From NCBI RefSeq assembly GCF_003726095.1, contig NZ_CP026031.1:1-64000 (forward strand): 64,000 nucleotides of DNA, written 5' to 3'. The translations under genes and the position numbers were made by a program. Shown here piece after piece: positions 26,384 through 34,676 of this stretch (within the stretch, counting starts at the first letter, position 1; each line of letters starts with the position of its first letter). The notes below the pieces were generated by a model. The model saw only the letters and a program-made list of their open reading frames with translations. It made no database searches and had not been told where the DNA came from. This DNA is from Niallia circulans (lineage in GTDB: Bacteria; Bacillota; Bacilli; Bacillales; Cytobacillaceae).

Positions 26384-27787
26384 TTAGATGAGGAACATGG
26401 CAAAAATAGTAGTCACTACTAAGCCGATACAGACTGGAAGAAGATTTCTCCTTGCTAATTCGAATGGATCGACATTACAGATTGCAGCAGCAGGGATTAA
26501 TGCCCAAGGGACTAAAGTTCCGCCTCCAACCCATATGGCAGCAATTTGCCCTAAAGCAGTTAATGTGCTTATTCCACTACCAATTGCATGGGCAAACAGA
26601 CCGGCAATAGAACCCGCTAATGAAATGCCGGAGAAGCCAGAACCATCTAAGCCGGTAATAACTCCTACAGCTGTAAGCGTAACGGAGCCAATTTCTTTCG
26701 TTAATGGAACAGTGGAAGCAAGAGCAACACCGAGATCATTGACGATTCCGTGGGATTCTTTTGGTAGAAAGTCTCCGATAATTGTGCTAAAACCAGAGTC
26801 ACCTAAATAGAAGAAGGCAGCGATTGGAATAACCGGTCCAAATACTTTAAAACCAAATTGGAATCCTTCGATCAAATAAGTCGTTGTTTTTTCCAAGCCT
26901 TTATTTTTATAGCTTACTAATGTTATTAAAAGAAGAATAAAAATGGACGTTCCACCAACCAGCGCGGTAGCATCTCCCCCTTGTAAATCTAATAAAAACA
27001 TGGCTGCAACGTCAAGAATATAGAGAATGGGAATTAGGATGGCGAACAGTTTCTTTTGTGTATTACTCAGTAGTAATTTATTTACTTGGGGAAGAATATC
27101 TGATTTATTAATAGAGGTGACTCCAGTTGCAAAAGTCAGTGTTCCTCTTTTCATATCGCGTTTAATAAAATAGAACGCAGTAATAGTTGTCACAACCCCC
27201 ATAACAATCACAAGGGGAATACTTGCATGCATGACGTCTTCGACAGGTATGCCGGCAGCATCTGCTGTAAGTTTCGGTGCAGCTTGGATGATAAAATCTC
27301 CTGATAAGGCAATTCCATGGCCGAACAAATTCATCGCCATTGCAACGGCAATTCCTGGCAGACCAACCCGTAAAGCTACTGGTAAGAGAACAGCACCAAT
27401 CAATGCTACTGCGGGGGATGGCCAGAAAAAGAAAGAAATGAGCATCATTACTATTCCGATCGTCCAATAAGCGAGTCCAGGTGAACGAATAAGTTTGGAA
27501 AAGGGAGAAATCATTACATCGTTAATACCAGTTTTCGTCAAAATTCTACTCATTGCCACAATAATAGAGATGACAGCAATAGTAGGTAACAATTCTGTAA
27601 TGGCAAAGATGAAACTATTGAAAATACTGCTAATCGAGGTACTTAAGGATCCGGTCGCTGTTATCGCTAATAGAAAGATTCCAACGATACAAATAAAGGT
27701 AGTATCTCTTCTGATTACCATAAAGCCGATGATAAAGACAATAAAAAGTACATATATCCAATGAAGTGCCGTTAATTCGATCCCCAA
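26384..27787 (-). CDS. YhfA-like polytopic membrane transporter
   Basis: A 467-residue protein with about 12 hydrophobic helices. It belongs by look to the ion-transporter superfamily of anaerobic C4-dicarboxylate/GntP-like carriers and corresponds in size and place to B. subtilis YhfA. Conserved-looking loops are SFFFWPSPAVALIGAVLLPVALR, NLFGHGIALSGDFIIQAAPK and GGGTLVPWALIPAAAI. The TTG at 27787 is chosen: AAAGGAGCTGGATTTAT lies directly upstream, whereas the longer frame from 27835 has no ribosome site. The substrate is unknown. Confidence 0.7.
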   Translation of the reverse strand: MGIELTALHWIYVLFIVFIIGFMVIRRDTTFICIVGIFLLAITATGSLSTSISSIFNSFIFAITELLPTIAVISIIVAMSRILTKTGINDVMISPFSKLIRSPGLAYWTIGIVMMLISFFFWPSPAVALIGAVLLPVALRVGLPGIAVAMAMNLFGHGIALSGDFIIQAAPKLTADAAGIPVEDVMHASIPLVIVMGVVTTITAFYFIKRDMKRGTLTFATGVTSINKSDILPQVNKLLLSNTQKKLFAILIPILYILDVAAMFLLDLQGGDATALVGGTSIFILLLITLVSYKNKGLEKTTTYLIEGFQFGFKVFGPVIPIAAFFYLGDSGFSTIIGDFLPKESHGIVNDLGVALASTVPLTKEIGSVTLTAVGVITGLDGSGFSGISLAGSIAGLFAHAIGSGISTLTALGQIAAIWVGGGTLVPWALIPAAAICNVDPFELARRNLLPVCIGLVVTTIFAMFLI

Positions 27788-28128
27788 ATAAATCCAGCTC
27801 CTTTCCCGATTTGAAGTCAATGATGCTATAGGCATCTATCACTATTCGGTTAATACAGATTATGTGGTTATAGGTAAAAGGTGATTGGTTCCTTTTTAAA
27901 ATATAGTGTGTTTCACTTCATAGCCTTGGAATGGGAGGAAGGAGCTGATCTAAAACTCATGGAAGAAAAATTGGCCAAAGACTCCTTCTTAAGATGGAGA
28001 AAAAAACATCGAAAGAAGGAACAAAAAATTACATAATGGTAGTACAATAGATTTGTAGTTGAAAGAGCACTATTTTTTAGAATTACACAAAATTCTATAT
28101 TTAGATGTCTAGGAAAGAAGGGGAGTTT
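27788..28128. other. Divergent intergenic region
   Basis: The 340 bases between the YhfA-like gene and liaF must carry two divergent promoters. I could not assign either with confidence. No gene longer than a few codons with a ribosome site was seen. Confidence 0.4.
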
Positions 28129-28863
28129 TTGAGAAAATCAATCTCCAAAATAATGTTTTCAATTAGTTTACTTATTGTAGGAGTAATTTTATTACTTGTT
28201 AATATTGGTGTCATTTCCTTGGAAATAAAAAAATTATTTGTCATAATATATCCGTTTTTGCTGCTTGTTTATGGGCTGCTTTCTCTCTATCAAATAACAT
28301 TAAAGCAAAAAAGTAATTTATTTTTCACTTTATTTATTCTTACTTTCGCTACTCTTCTCCTTTTGGATCGTTTTCAAGTATTAGAATTTAGATTTATTGA
28401 CTTTTGGAAGTTATGGCCATTAATTCTTATTTTAATGGCACTTGGACTCATCAAACCTAAGTTCACTTTTGAGGATGACAGTGGTGGAAAAAGTTATACA
28501 AAGAAATCCAACCTCATGGGAGATGTTAAATATAATACAGATAATTGGGCTGTCGAACCGATGGAGATTTCTCATGGGTTAGGGGATGTCTATATTGATT
28601 TTAGCAAAGCTTTTATTCCTGAAGGAGAAACCGAGCTGTTTATCCATGCGAGGATTGGTGATGTGAAAATTATTGTTCCAGATGATCTAGCCATTTATGT
28701 TCATGCCGAAGTGAAAATTGGAGAAGTACGAATTCTTCAGTCGGTTAAGGAAGGAATTGGAAATACTTTAGAGCATAAATCTGCCTATTATGAAGAGGCA
28801 ATAAAAAAAATAAAGCTAAATATTTTGCTTGATATAGGCGATATTACAGTGCAAAAGGTATAA
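28129..28863 (+). CDS. liaF: LiaF-type membrane regulator
   Basis: A 244-residue protein: four N-terminal membrane helices (residues 5-120, including KLWPLILILMALGLIKPK) and a soluble C-terminal beta-rich domain with GLGDVYIDFSKA, ARIGDVKIIVPDD and ILLDIGDITVQKV, the pattern of LiaF/VraT (cell-wall-active antibiotic response) proteins. LiaF inhibits its partner kinase LiaS until envelope stress. The TTG at 28129 follows AAGAAGGGGAG; an ATG eight codons upstream lacks a ribosome site. First gene of a liaF-liaS-liaR operon. Confidence 0.85.
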   Translation: MRKSISKIMFSISLLIVGVILLLVNIGVISLEIKKLFVIIYPFLLLVYGLLSLYQITLKQKSNLFFTLFILTFATLLLLDRFQVLEFRFIDFWKLWPLILILMALGLIKPKFTFEDDSGGKSYTKKSNLMGDVKYNTDNWAVEPMEISHGLGDVYIDFSKAFIPEGETELFIHARIGDVKIIVPDDLAIYVHAEVKIGEVRILQSVKEGIGNTLEHKSAYYEEAIKKIKLNILLDIGDITVQKV

Positions 28864-28872
28864 GGGGGAAAC

Positions 28873-29904
28873 ATGAGACAGACAATTAGTCGTTATGGAT
28901 ATTATCGAAATATCGTTTTAACAAGTTTGAGTATTTCTTTGCTGCTATTTATTAGTATCTATTTATTTCCGAATTTTGTAACGTCTAGGATAGGGAATAT
29001 TATTTTTGCTGTCAACTGTTTTTTTCTGATAACATTGGTGGGTTTTTATTTTGCCTTTAAATGGAGCGGCAAAATAAAGAAACAATTAGATGAAATATTT
29101 TGGTTTATATCGTCTTTAAGGAGAGGAAAAATACCGCAAAAAATGCTGCTTGCATCAAGTGAGTATGTTTATGATGTAAAAGAAGAACTTAATCAACTTG
29201 CTGATTATCAACAAGAGCAAATTCATTCTTTGCAGAGATTAGCAAATGAAAAAACAACGCTTGGACAAACAGCCCACAATGCTGCAGTAATAGAAGAAAG
29301 ACAACGACTGGCAAGAGATTTACATGATGTTGTTAGTCAGCAATTATTTGCATTAAATATGATGTCTTCTGCTGCATATAAAATTTTTGACCAGGATCCT
29401 GCTTTAGCAAAGCAACAGTTACAGGAGATTGTTTCGATTGCAGGCAAGGCGCAAGGGGAAATGCGTGCATTATTGCTTCATCTAAGACCAATTGAATTAA
29501 GCAATGATACGTTGTGTGATGGCATAATCAAACTTATTCAAGAGCTGAAAGGAAAAACAATGCTTCATTTTTCTGCAAGCATCGATGAAATAGATGGTCT
29601 ATCTACGGCTGGGCAGGAACATCTTTTTCGCATTGTTCAAGAGGCTTTATCCAATGTGCTTCGTCATTCCCATGCAGATAAAGTAAGAATCATTTTGGAA
29701 GAGCGAGGTGAATATGCTTCTCTACATATAAGTGATAATGGCAAAGGCTTTGATCCGACGATAGAGAGGATTGCATCATATGGGTTAAAGACAATGAGAG
29801 AGCGCTGTGAGGAAATTGGTGGTGTGATGGAACTTCGATCAAAAATTGGGGAAGGTACCTATATTGATATTAGAGTGCCAACAAAGGGGTGGGAAAATGA
29901 TTAG
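28873..29904 (+). CDS. liaS: LiaS-type sensor histidine kinase
   Basis: A 343-residue kinase with two N-terminal membrane helices separated by a very short extracytoplasmic loop (intramembrane-sensing type), a linker helix, a HisKA_3 domain with phospho-acceptor His-151 in RLARDLHDVVSQQLFAL, and an HATPase domain (QEALSNVLRHSHA N-box; ISDNGKGFD G-box). It is the LiaS/VraS class, responding to lipid II cycle inhibitors. GGGGGAAAC precedes the ATG. The stop lies inside liaR. Confidence 0.9.
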   Translation: MRQTISRYGYYRNIVLTSLSISLLLFISIYLFPNFVTSRIGNIIFAVNCFFLITLVGFYFAFKWSGKIKKQLDEIFWFISSLRRGKIPQKMLLASSEYVYDVKEELNQLADYQQEQIHSLQRLANEKTTLGQTAHNAAVIEERQRLARDLHDVVSQQLFALNMMSSAAYKIFDQDPALAKQQLQEIVSIAGKAQGEMRALLLHLRPIELSNDTLCDGIIKLIQELKGKTMLHFSASIDEIDGLSTAGQEHLFRIVQEALSNVLRHSHADKVRIILEERGEYASLHISDNGKGFDPTIERIASYGLKTMRERCEEIGGVMELRSKIGEGTYIDIRVPTKGWEND

Positions 29905-30532
29905 AGTGGTAGTGGTAGATGATCATGAAATGGTGAGAAAAGGAATTATTTCTTATTTAATGACAGAACCAAATATTCATATTGTAGGAGAGGCAAATAG
30001 TGGTCAGACGGCAGTTCAGCTTGTACTCAAGGAGAAGCCGGATATTGTGTTAATGGATTTATTAATGGACAATGGGAATGGTATCGAAGCGACAAAGGAT
30101 ATTTTAAAGGGGTATCCTAGCTGCAAAGTTATCATTATCACAAGCTTCTATGATGAAGCACAAGTTATTCCGGCAATAGAAGCAGGCGCATTTAGTTATT
30201 TATTAAAAACAGCAAGTGCTACAGAGGTTGTACGGGCAATTAATAAAGCTTATAGTGGCGAAGCAGTGATTGAGCCAAAGGTTGCTAACGTGATGGTGAA
30301 AAAATTGCGAGCAACAGAAAGAAAACCACATGATGATTTAACAGAAAGAGAATTAGAAGTATTAATGTGCATTGGAGAAGGAATGACTAATCAGGCCATT
30401 AGTGAAGAACTATATATTGGAATCAAAACAGTAAAAACACATGTAAGCAATATTTTATCGAAATTAGCAGTAGCCGACCGAACCCAAGCTGCTGTATATG
30501 CCAATAGAAATGGCATTATTAAAACAAGATAG
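29897..30532 (+). CDS. liaR: LiaR-type response regulator (NarL/FixJ family)
   Basis: A 211-residue regulator: receiver domain with D8-D9, phospho-acceptor D54 (VLMDLLMD) and K104-region LLKTAS, then a LuxR-type helix-turn-helix (LTERELEVLMCIGEGMTNQAI, IKTVKTHVSNILSKL). The ATG at 29897 follows GGGGTGGGAAA and overlaps the end of the kinase gene by eight bases; the frame open from 29846 is an overlap artefact. The usual target liaIH is not in the window. Confidence 0.92.
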   Translation: MIRVVVVDDHEMVRKGIISYLMTEPNIHIVGEANSGQTAVQLVLKEKPDIVLMDLLMDNGNGIEATKDILKGYPSCKVIIITSFYDEAQVIPAIEAGAFSYLLKTASATEVVRAINKAYSGEAVIEPKVANVMVKKLRATERKPHDDLTERELEVLMCIGEGMTNQAISEELYIGIKTVKTHVSNILSKLAVADRTQAAVYANRNGIIKTR

Positions 30533-30560
30533 TCATAAGTTCAGGTGGCTACTGGATTAA

Positions 30561-31085
30561 TTACGCTTTTTCTTCATCTGGAATTGTTAATTGTACGAAA
30601 TACGGTTTTCCATTAAAGATAGAATGCTGGGAACTATTCCAGCTTTTTTCATTACTTTTACCAATAGGAGCTTCTGCATTTGCTTCTTGCTGTTTCCATT
30701 TTATATAATTCGCTTTTTCTTCCCATAGACAAAAGAGGATATATGTGTCTCCTTTGGCAGGGCGAAGGAAGCGAATAGCTGTCATTGCTTTGTTTGCGAT
30801 AGATGTGAAGTATTTCATCATCTTATGTTCGAAAACAGGTTTATTTTCTTCACTTACTGGAATATGATTCATGGTAATAAATCCTTTATTTTCTAACATT
30901 CCATAACTGAATAAAATGTCATAGCTTCTTGGTTCTTGGAAGAAAGAAGGAGCTTGACTTTCGTGTAGTAGTATCGCCCGATCGCTGGCTTCTTCCTGCA
31001 TTAATAACAAGGTTTCAGTTGAAAATTTATTTTCGTATTTCTTCCCTAAATAATCATAGGTTCCGCTAGTAAGATAAATATTCAC
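30561..31085 (-). CDS. hmoB: Heme-degrading monooxygenase HmoB (antibiotic biosynthesis monooxygenase fold)
   Basis: A 174-residue protein (B. subtilis HmoB/YhgC about 166). The N-terminal half looks divergent, and the C-terminal half carries the ABM ferredoxin-like fold with FITMNHIPVSEENKPVFEHKM and ILFCLWEEKANYIKWKQ. HmoB opens the heme ring to release iron. It faces liaR convergently and is divergent from hemE, placing heme degradation beside heme synthesis. The start has TTGGAGGGAGATTAGT. Confidence 0.8.
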   Translation of the reverse strand: MNIYLTSGTYDYLGKKYENKFSTETLLLMQEEASDRAILLHESQAPSFFQEPRSYDILFSYGMLENKGFITMNHIPVSEENKPVFEHKMMKYFTSIANKAMTAIRFLRPAKGDTYILFCLWEEKANYIKWKQQEANAEAPIGKSNEKSWNSSQHSIFNGKPYFVQLTIPDEEKA

Positions 31086-31453
31086 TAATCTCCCTCCAAG
31101 TTATAAGGATATATAAAGCATACAATAGAAAGGGGAAAGTTACGATAGATCCTCTTAAATTACCCATAACTAATGAAAAACTCTTATTTGTTTATATTAA
31201 CATTAACAAACCATGTTATTCGAGATAGCTGGTTTCATTCAAAGCTTTTCCCTTATGTTCTTATGATTTAACTTTTTGTGTGCGCTACCACATAATTCAT
31301 AAGAGGTGTAATCTCCTTTATTTTTGGGTAAAAAATGTCTAAATTGTGACAAAGTGATAAGTTATCTATGCAAAGATAGTAAAAAAGATATATTATTGAA
31401 ATATATGCATGATTGAGAATGAATATTTTTACATATAGTAAGGAAAAAAGAAT

Positions 31454-31482
31454 GGAATGTCTAGGACAGGCATTCCTTTTTA
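31454..31482 (+). terminator. Isolated terminator-like hairpin upstream of hemE
   Basis: GGAATG/CATTCC with an 11-base loop and five T residues lies in the 31086-31640 gap, with no gene before it on the plus strand. It may end an unannotated short transcript or lie between promoters. Just upstream, TGAGAATGAATATTT at about 31413 resembles a Fur-type box only loosely. Confidence 0.45.
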
Positions 31483-31534
31483 TTGGGATGGTAATAACTT
31501 GGAAAGAAACATAAAAAATTAGTTTAAAAACTTT

Positions 31535-31581
31535 TTACTTGCATATTATTTATAAATATTATAACTTAATAATTATTATAA
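31535..31581 (+). promoter_or_regulatory. hemE promoter with two PerR-box-like palindromes
   Basis: A plausible sigma-A promoter is TTTACT (-35, 31535-31540), 17 bases, then TATTAT. Over the -10 lies TTATAAATATTATAA (31550-31564) and just downstream TAATAATTATTATAA (31567-31581). Each matches the PerR consensus TTATAAT-N-ATTATAA at 13 of 14 defined positions. PerR (peroxide-sensing Fur family) controls the hemA operon in B. subtilis; control of hemEH here is inferred. The region is AT-rich, which raises the chance of accidental matches. Confidence 0.5.
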
Positions 31582-31640
31582 ATAACATTGATCACTATAT
31601 AGAATGAAATACATACCTTTGAAAGGTGGACATCAAAAGG

Positions 31641-32699
31641 ATGAATAAACAGATGAAAGATACATTTATTAAAGCGGCAAAAGGACAGCCCACTGAATAT
31701 GTTCCGGTATGGTATATGCGACAGGCAGGTCGTTCGCAGCCTGAATACCGAGCAATTAAAGAGAAATATTCTTTATTTGAAATAACGCATCAGCCAGAGC
31801 TATGTGCTTATGTTACGAAATTACCGGTTGATCAGTATGATGTCGATGCTGCAGTATTATATAAAGATATTATGACACCACTGCCTGCCATTGGGGTAGA
31901 TGTGGAAATAAAATCAGGAATCGGACCTGTGATAGAGAATCCTATTCGGTCAATGGAGGATATTACAAGACTTGGTATGTTACATCCTGAGCAAGATATT
32001 AAATATGTCCTTGACACGATAAGACTGCTTACAACCGAGCAATTAAATGTTCCGTTGATAGGCTTTTCCGGTGCTCCTTTTACTCTTGCTAGTTACATGA
32101 TTGAAGGTGGACCATCCAAAAACTATCATAAGACAAAAGCGTTTATGTATGCTAAACCAGACGCTTGGCATGCTTTAATGGAAAAGCTTGGTGATATGGT
32201 GGTTACTTATGTGAAGGCGCAAATTAATGCAGGTGCTAGTGCGATTCAAATTTTCGATTCATGGGTAGGCGCATTAAATGTGGAGGACTACCGCTTATTT
32301 ATAAAGCCTGTTATGCATAGAATTTTTTCTGAGCTGGAGAGTGAAAATGTTCCCTTCATTATGCACGGAGTCGGGGCGAGTCATTTGGCACTTGAATGGA
32401 ATGAGCTTTCCTTGGATGTAGTTGGCTTAGATTGGCGCTTACCTATATCAGATGCAAGGAAAATGGGAATAACTAAAGCTGTCCAAGGAAATCTAGATCC
32501 CGCAGTCCTTCTTGCACCATGGAGTGTTATTGAGGAAAGAGCGAAACAAATCATTGAACAGGGAATAGAACAGCCAGGCTTTATCTTTAATTTAGGACAT
32601 GGTGTGTTCCCAGATGTAGATCCAGCTGTGTTGAAAAAATTGACTGGTTTTATTCATGAATATTCCGGTGACTTACTAAGTAAGCGTGCGCGCAAATAA
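31641..32699 (+). CDS. hemE: Uroporphyrinogen decarboxylase HemE
   Basis: A 352-residue enzyme of full length. The N-terminal active-site signature is [16 protein letters not shown], followed by [31 protein letters not shown] and the C-terminal [13 protein letters not shown]. It decarboxylates uroporphyrinogen III to coproporphyrinogen III. The ATG at 31641 gives the expected start [15 protein letters not shown] with GGTGG about 11 bases upstream; an in-frame GTG five codons earlier has no room for a ribosome site. It forms an operon with hemH. Confidence 0.96.
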   Translation: MNKQMKDTFIKAAKGQPTEYVPVWYMRQAGRSQPEYRAIKEKYSLFEITHQPELCAYVTKLPVDQYDVDAAVLYKDIMTPLPAIGVDVEIKSGIGPVIENPIRSMEDITRLGMLHPEQDIKYVLDTIRLLTTEQLNVPLIGFSGAPFTLASYMIEGGPSKNYHKTKAFMYAKPDAWHALMEKLGDMVVTYVKAQINAGASAIQIFDSWVGALNVEDYRLFIKPVMHRIFSELESENVPFIMHGVGASHLALEWNELSLDVVGLDWRLPISDARKMGITKAVQGNLDPAVLLAPWSVIEERAKQIIEQGIEQPGFIFNLGHGVFPDVDPAVLKKLTGFIHEYSGDLLSKRARK

Positions 32700-32766
32700 A
32701 AGATATATTAAGGATAGCTAAAGTTAAAAAAATACAAAATAATACAATGAAATGAGGTAATGAAAA

Positions 32767-33711
32767 ATGAGTCGAAAAAAAATGGGCCTTCTTGTTATGG
32801 CATATGGAACACCATATAAGGAAGAAGATATTGAAAGATATTATACAGATATTAGACATGGAAGAAAGCCGACAGATGAAATGCTTCATGATTTAAAGAG
32901 TCGCTATGAAGCAATTGGAGGAATCTCTCCATTAGCAAAAATTACGATGGAACAAGCAAAGGGACTAGAAGCGCATCTTAATGAAATACAAGACGATATT
33001 GAATTTAAAATGTATATAGGATTAAAGCATATTGAACCATTTGTAGAAGATGCAGTAAAGATGATGCATGAAGATGGAATCAAAGAGGCAGTGAGTATTG
33101 TGTTAGCCCCTCATTACTCTACCTTCAGTATTAAGGCATATAATAATCGTGCAAAAGAAGAAGCAAAAAAATTAGGCGGCTTAACCATTCATAGTATTGA
33201 AAGCTGGTATAAGGAGCCTAAATTTATTAGCTATTGGGTTAATCAATTAAAAGAGACCTACGCTAAAATGTCGCAAGAAGAACGAGAGAATGCAGCGTTA
33301 ATTGTCTCTGCACATAGTTTACCAGAAAAAATCCTTCAATATGGAGATCCATATCCAGACCAATTAAAGGATACAGCAGAGTTAATTGCAAAGGGAGCAG
33401 GTATTTCTACTTATTATCTAGGCTGGCAAAGTGCGGGGAATACACCAGATCCTTGGCTTGGTCCAGATGTTCAGGATTTAACAAGAGATTTACATGCAAA
33501 ATATGGATATAAAGCATTTGTATATGTGCCAGTAGGATTTGTAGCGGAACATTTAGAAGTCTTATATGACAATGATTATGAGTGCCTTGTTGTGACAGAA
33601 GAAGTTGGAGCAAGCTATTATCGACCAAAAATGCCAAATGCTCAGCCGGAATTTATTGATGCATTAGCGACAGTGGTTTTAAAAGAAATTGCAGTGCCAA
33701 TTAAAGGATAA
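32767..33711 (+). CDS. hemH: Coproporphyrin III ferrochelatase HemH (CpfC)
   Basis: A 314-residue soluble ferrochelatase of Firmicutes type. Visible are [11 protein letters not shown] at the start, the metal-site His in [43 protein letters not shown], and the catalytic Glu in [16 protein letters not shown]. In Firmicutes it inserts iron into coproporphyrin III rather than protoporphyrin. In B. subtilis hemY (coproporphyrinogen oxidase) follows in the same operon; here a terminator follows and hemY is absent from the window. Confidence 0.96.
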   Translation: MSRKKMGLLVMAYGTPYKEEDIERYYTDIRHGRKPTDEMLHDLKSRYEAIGGISPLAKITMEQAKGLEAHLNEIQDDIEFKMYIGLKHIEPFVEDAVKMMHEDGIKEAVSIVLAPHYSTFSIKAYNNRAKEEAKKLGGLTIHSIESWYKEPKFISYWVNQLKETYAKMSQEERENAALIVSAHSLPEKILQYGDPYPDQLKDTAELIAKGAGISTYYLGWQSAGNTPDPWLGPDVQDLTRDLHAKYGYKAFVYVPVGFVAEHLEVLYDNDYECLVVTEEVGASYYRPKMPNAQPEFIDALATVVLKEIAVPIKG

Positions 33712-33757
33712 AATGCCGCAAAATTATTTTTTGTTGATGCTATTATGTTGTAAACGG

Positions 33758-33795
33758 AACCAAGTGATTTTTTCGAAAATCACTTGGTTTCTTTT
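33758..33795 (+). terminator. Terminator of hemEH
   Basis: AACCAAGTGATTTT/AAAATCACTTGGTT, a perfect 14-bp stem with a four-base loop, followed by a T-rich tail. Confidence 0.85.
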
Positions 33796-33838
33796 GTTGC
33801 AACGAGTTTAACTCTGTGATATATTCTTTTTTGTACTA

Positions 33839-33865
33839 ACTGACCGAAATGTTATTTTAGTCAGT
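33839..33865. promoter_or_regulatory. Candidate YhgD operator
   Basis: ACTGAC and GTCAGT face each other across 15 bases (33839-33844 and 33860-33865) in the yhgD upstream region. ACTGAC-type half-sites are common for TetR-family autoregulators, so this may be the YhgD operator. Evidence is sequence symmetry only. Confidence 0.4.
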
Positions 33866-33980
33866 TTTTTGATAAATCAATAATTAAGCTGTAATGGCGA
33901 ATAAATGGATGGAGATAAAATTTATTCTACATAACTGGAGAGACTATCTTTATTCGCATGGAAAGAAAGAGGTGGAATAT

Positions 33981-34565
33981 TTGGCTGTTGACCGTAGGAA
34001 GCTTATTTTAGAAGCGGCGACTAAATCATTTTCTATGTTTGGTTATAAAGCAACAACTATGGATCATGTTGCTAAAATTGCAAATGTAGGTAAAGGAACG
34101 ATTTATACTTTTTTTAAGAATAAGGAGGAGCTCTTTTTTGAAATAGTTAATGATTTAATTACAGAAATGAAGGAAAGAGCTGATGAGTCATTTGATTCTT
34201 CTTCTACGTTTATGGAAAATGCCCATCGTGCAGTGATGAATATGCTTGAATACCGCAAAGAGCATCATCTGACGGTTAAGCTTTTTCAAGAACAGCGTGA
34301 AATTGGTACGCTGGAAGTAAAAGAAGTAATTAGCCATTTAGAAAATGCGATCTTAAATTATATGAAAACACGTGTACAAGAAGCAGTAGATAAAGGAGAA
34401 ATTCACACACAGAATCCAGAGCTGACATCCTTTATTATTATTAAAGTATACTTAGCGCTCATTTTTGAGTGGGAGAAACATCATCCACCGCTTACTACAG
34501 AGGAAATCGCATCGAGTTTTGAATTACATCTATTTCATGGAATAGCAAATCCGCTTAATAAATGA
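33981..34565 (+). CDS. yhgD: TetR/AcrR family regulator YhgD
   Basis: A 194-residue regulator with an N-terminal TetR helix-turn-helix: RKLILEAATKSFSMFGYKATTMDHVAKIANVGKGTIYTFFKNKEEL is the recognisable segment (residues 5-50). The C-terminal ligand domain is family-variable. It is next to yhgE as in B. subtilis and probably represses it. The TTG at 33981 follows AGAGGTGGAATAT and gives the expected length; the frame upstream to 33894 has a poor start. Confidence 0.87.
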   Translation: MAVDRRKLILEAATKSFSMFGYKATTMDHVAKIANVGKGTIYTFFKNKEELFFEIVNDLITEMKERADESFDSSSTFMENAHRAVMNMLEYRKEHHLTVKLFQEQREIGTLEVKEVISHLENAILNYMKTRVQEAVDKGEIHTQNPELTSFIIIKVYLALIFEWEKHHPPLTTEEIASSFELHLFHGIANPLNK

Positions 34566-34573
34566 GAAAATAG

Positions 34574-34615
34574 TCCGTTAGTTATTAACGTTAATAACGA
34601 GGATTTTTTTCTTTT
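34574..34615 (+). terminator. Terminator/operator palindrome between yhgD and yhgE
   Basis: A perfect 18-bp palindrome GTTATTAACGTTAATAAC (34581-34598) is flanked by TCC and GGA and then seven T residues. It can act as a terminator of yhgD and, being a perfect dyad in front of yhgE, could also bind a regulator. Confidence 0.6.
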
Positions 34616-34676
34616 AACAAGCTACTAGAATTGTTTTTTAAAGGATAAATGATTGATTAAAAATGGAGGGAATTAT

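Noticed and set aside
34653..34676. Start of yhgE at 34653
   Set aside because: The ATG at 34677 has GGAGGGAATTAT directly upstream; the earlier ATG has no ribosome site.
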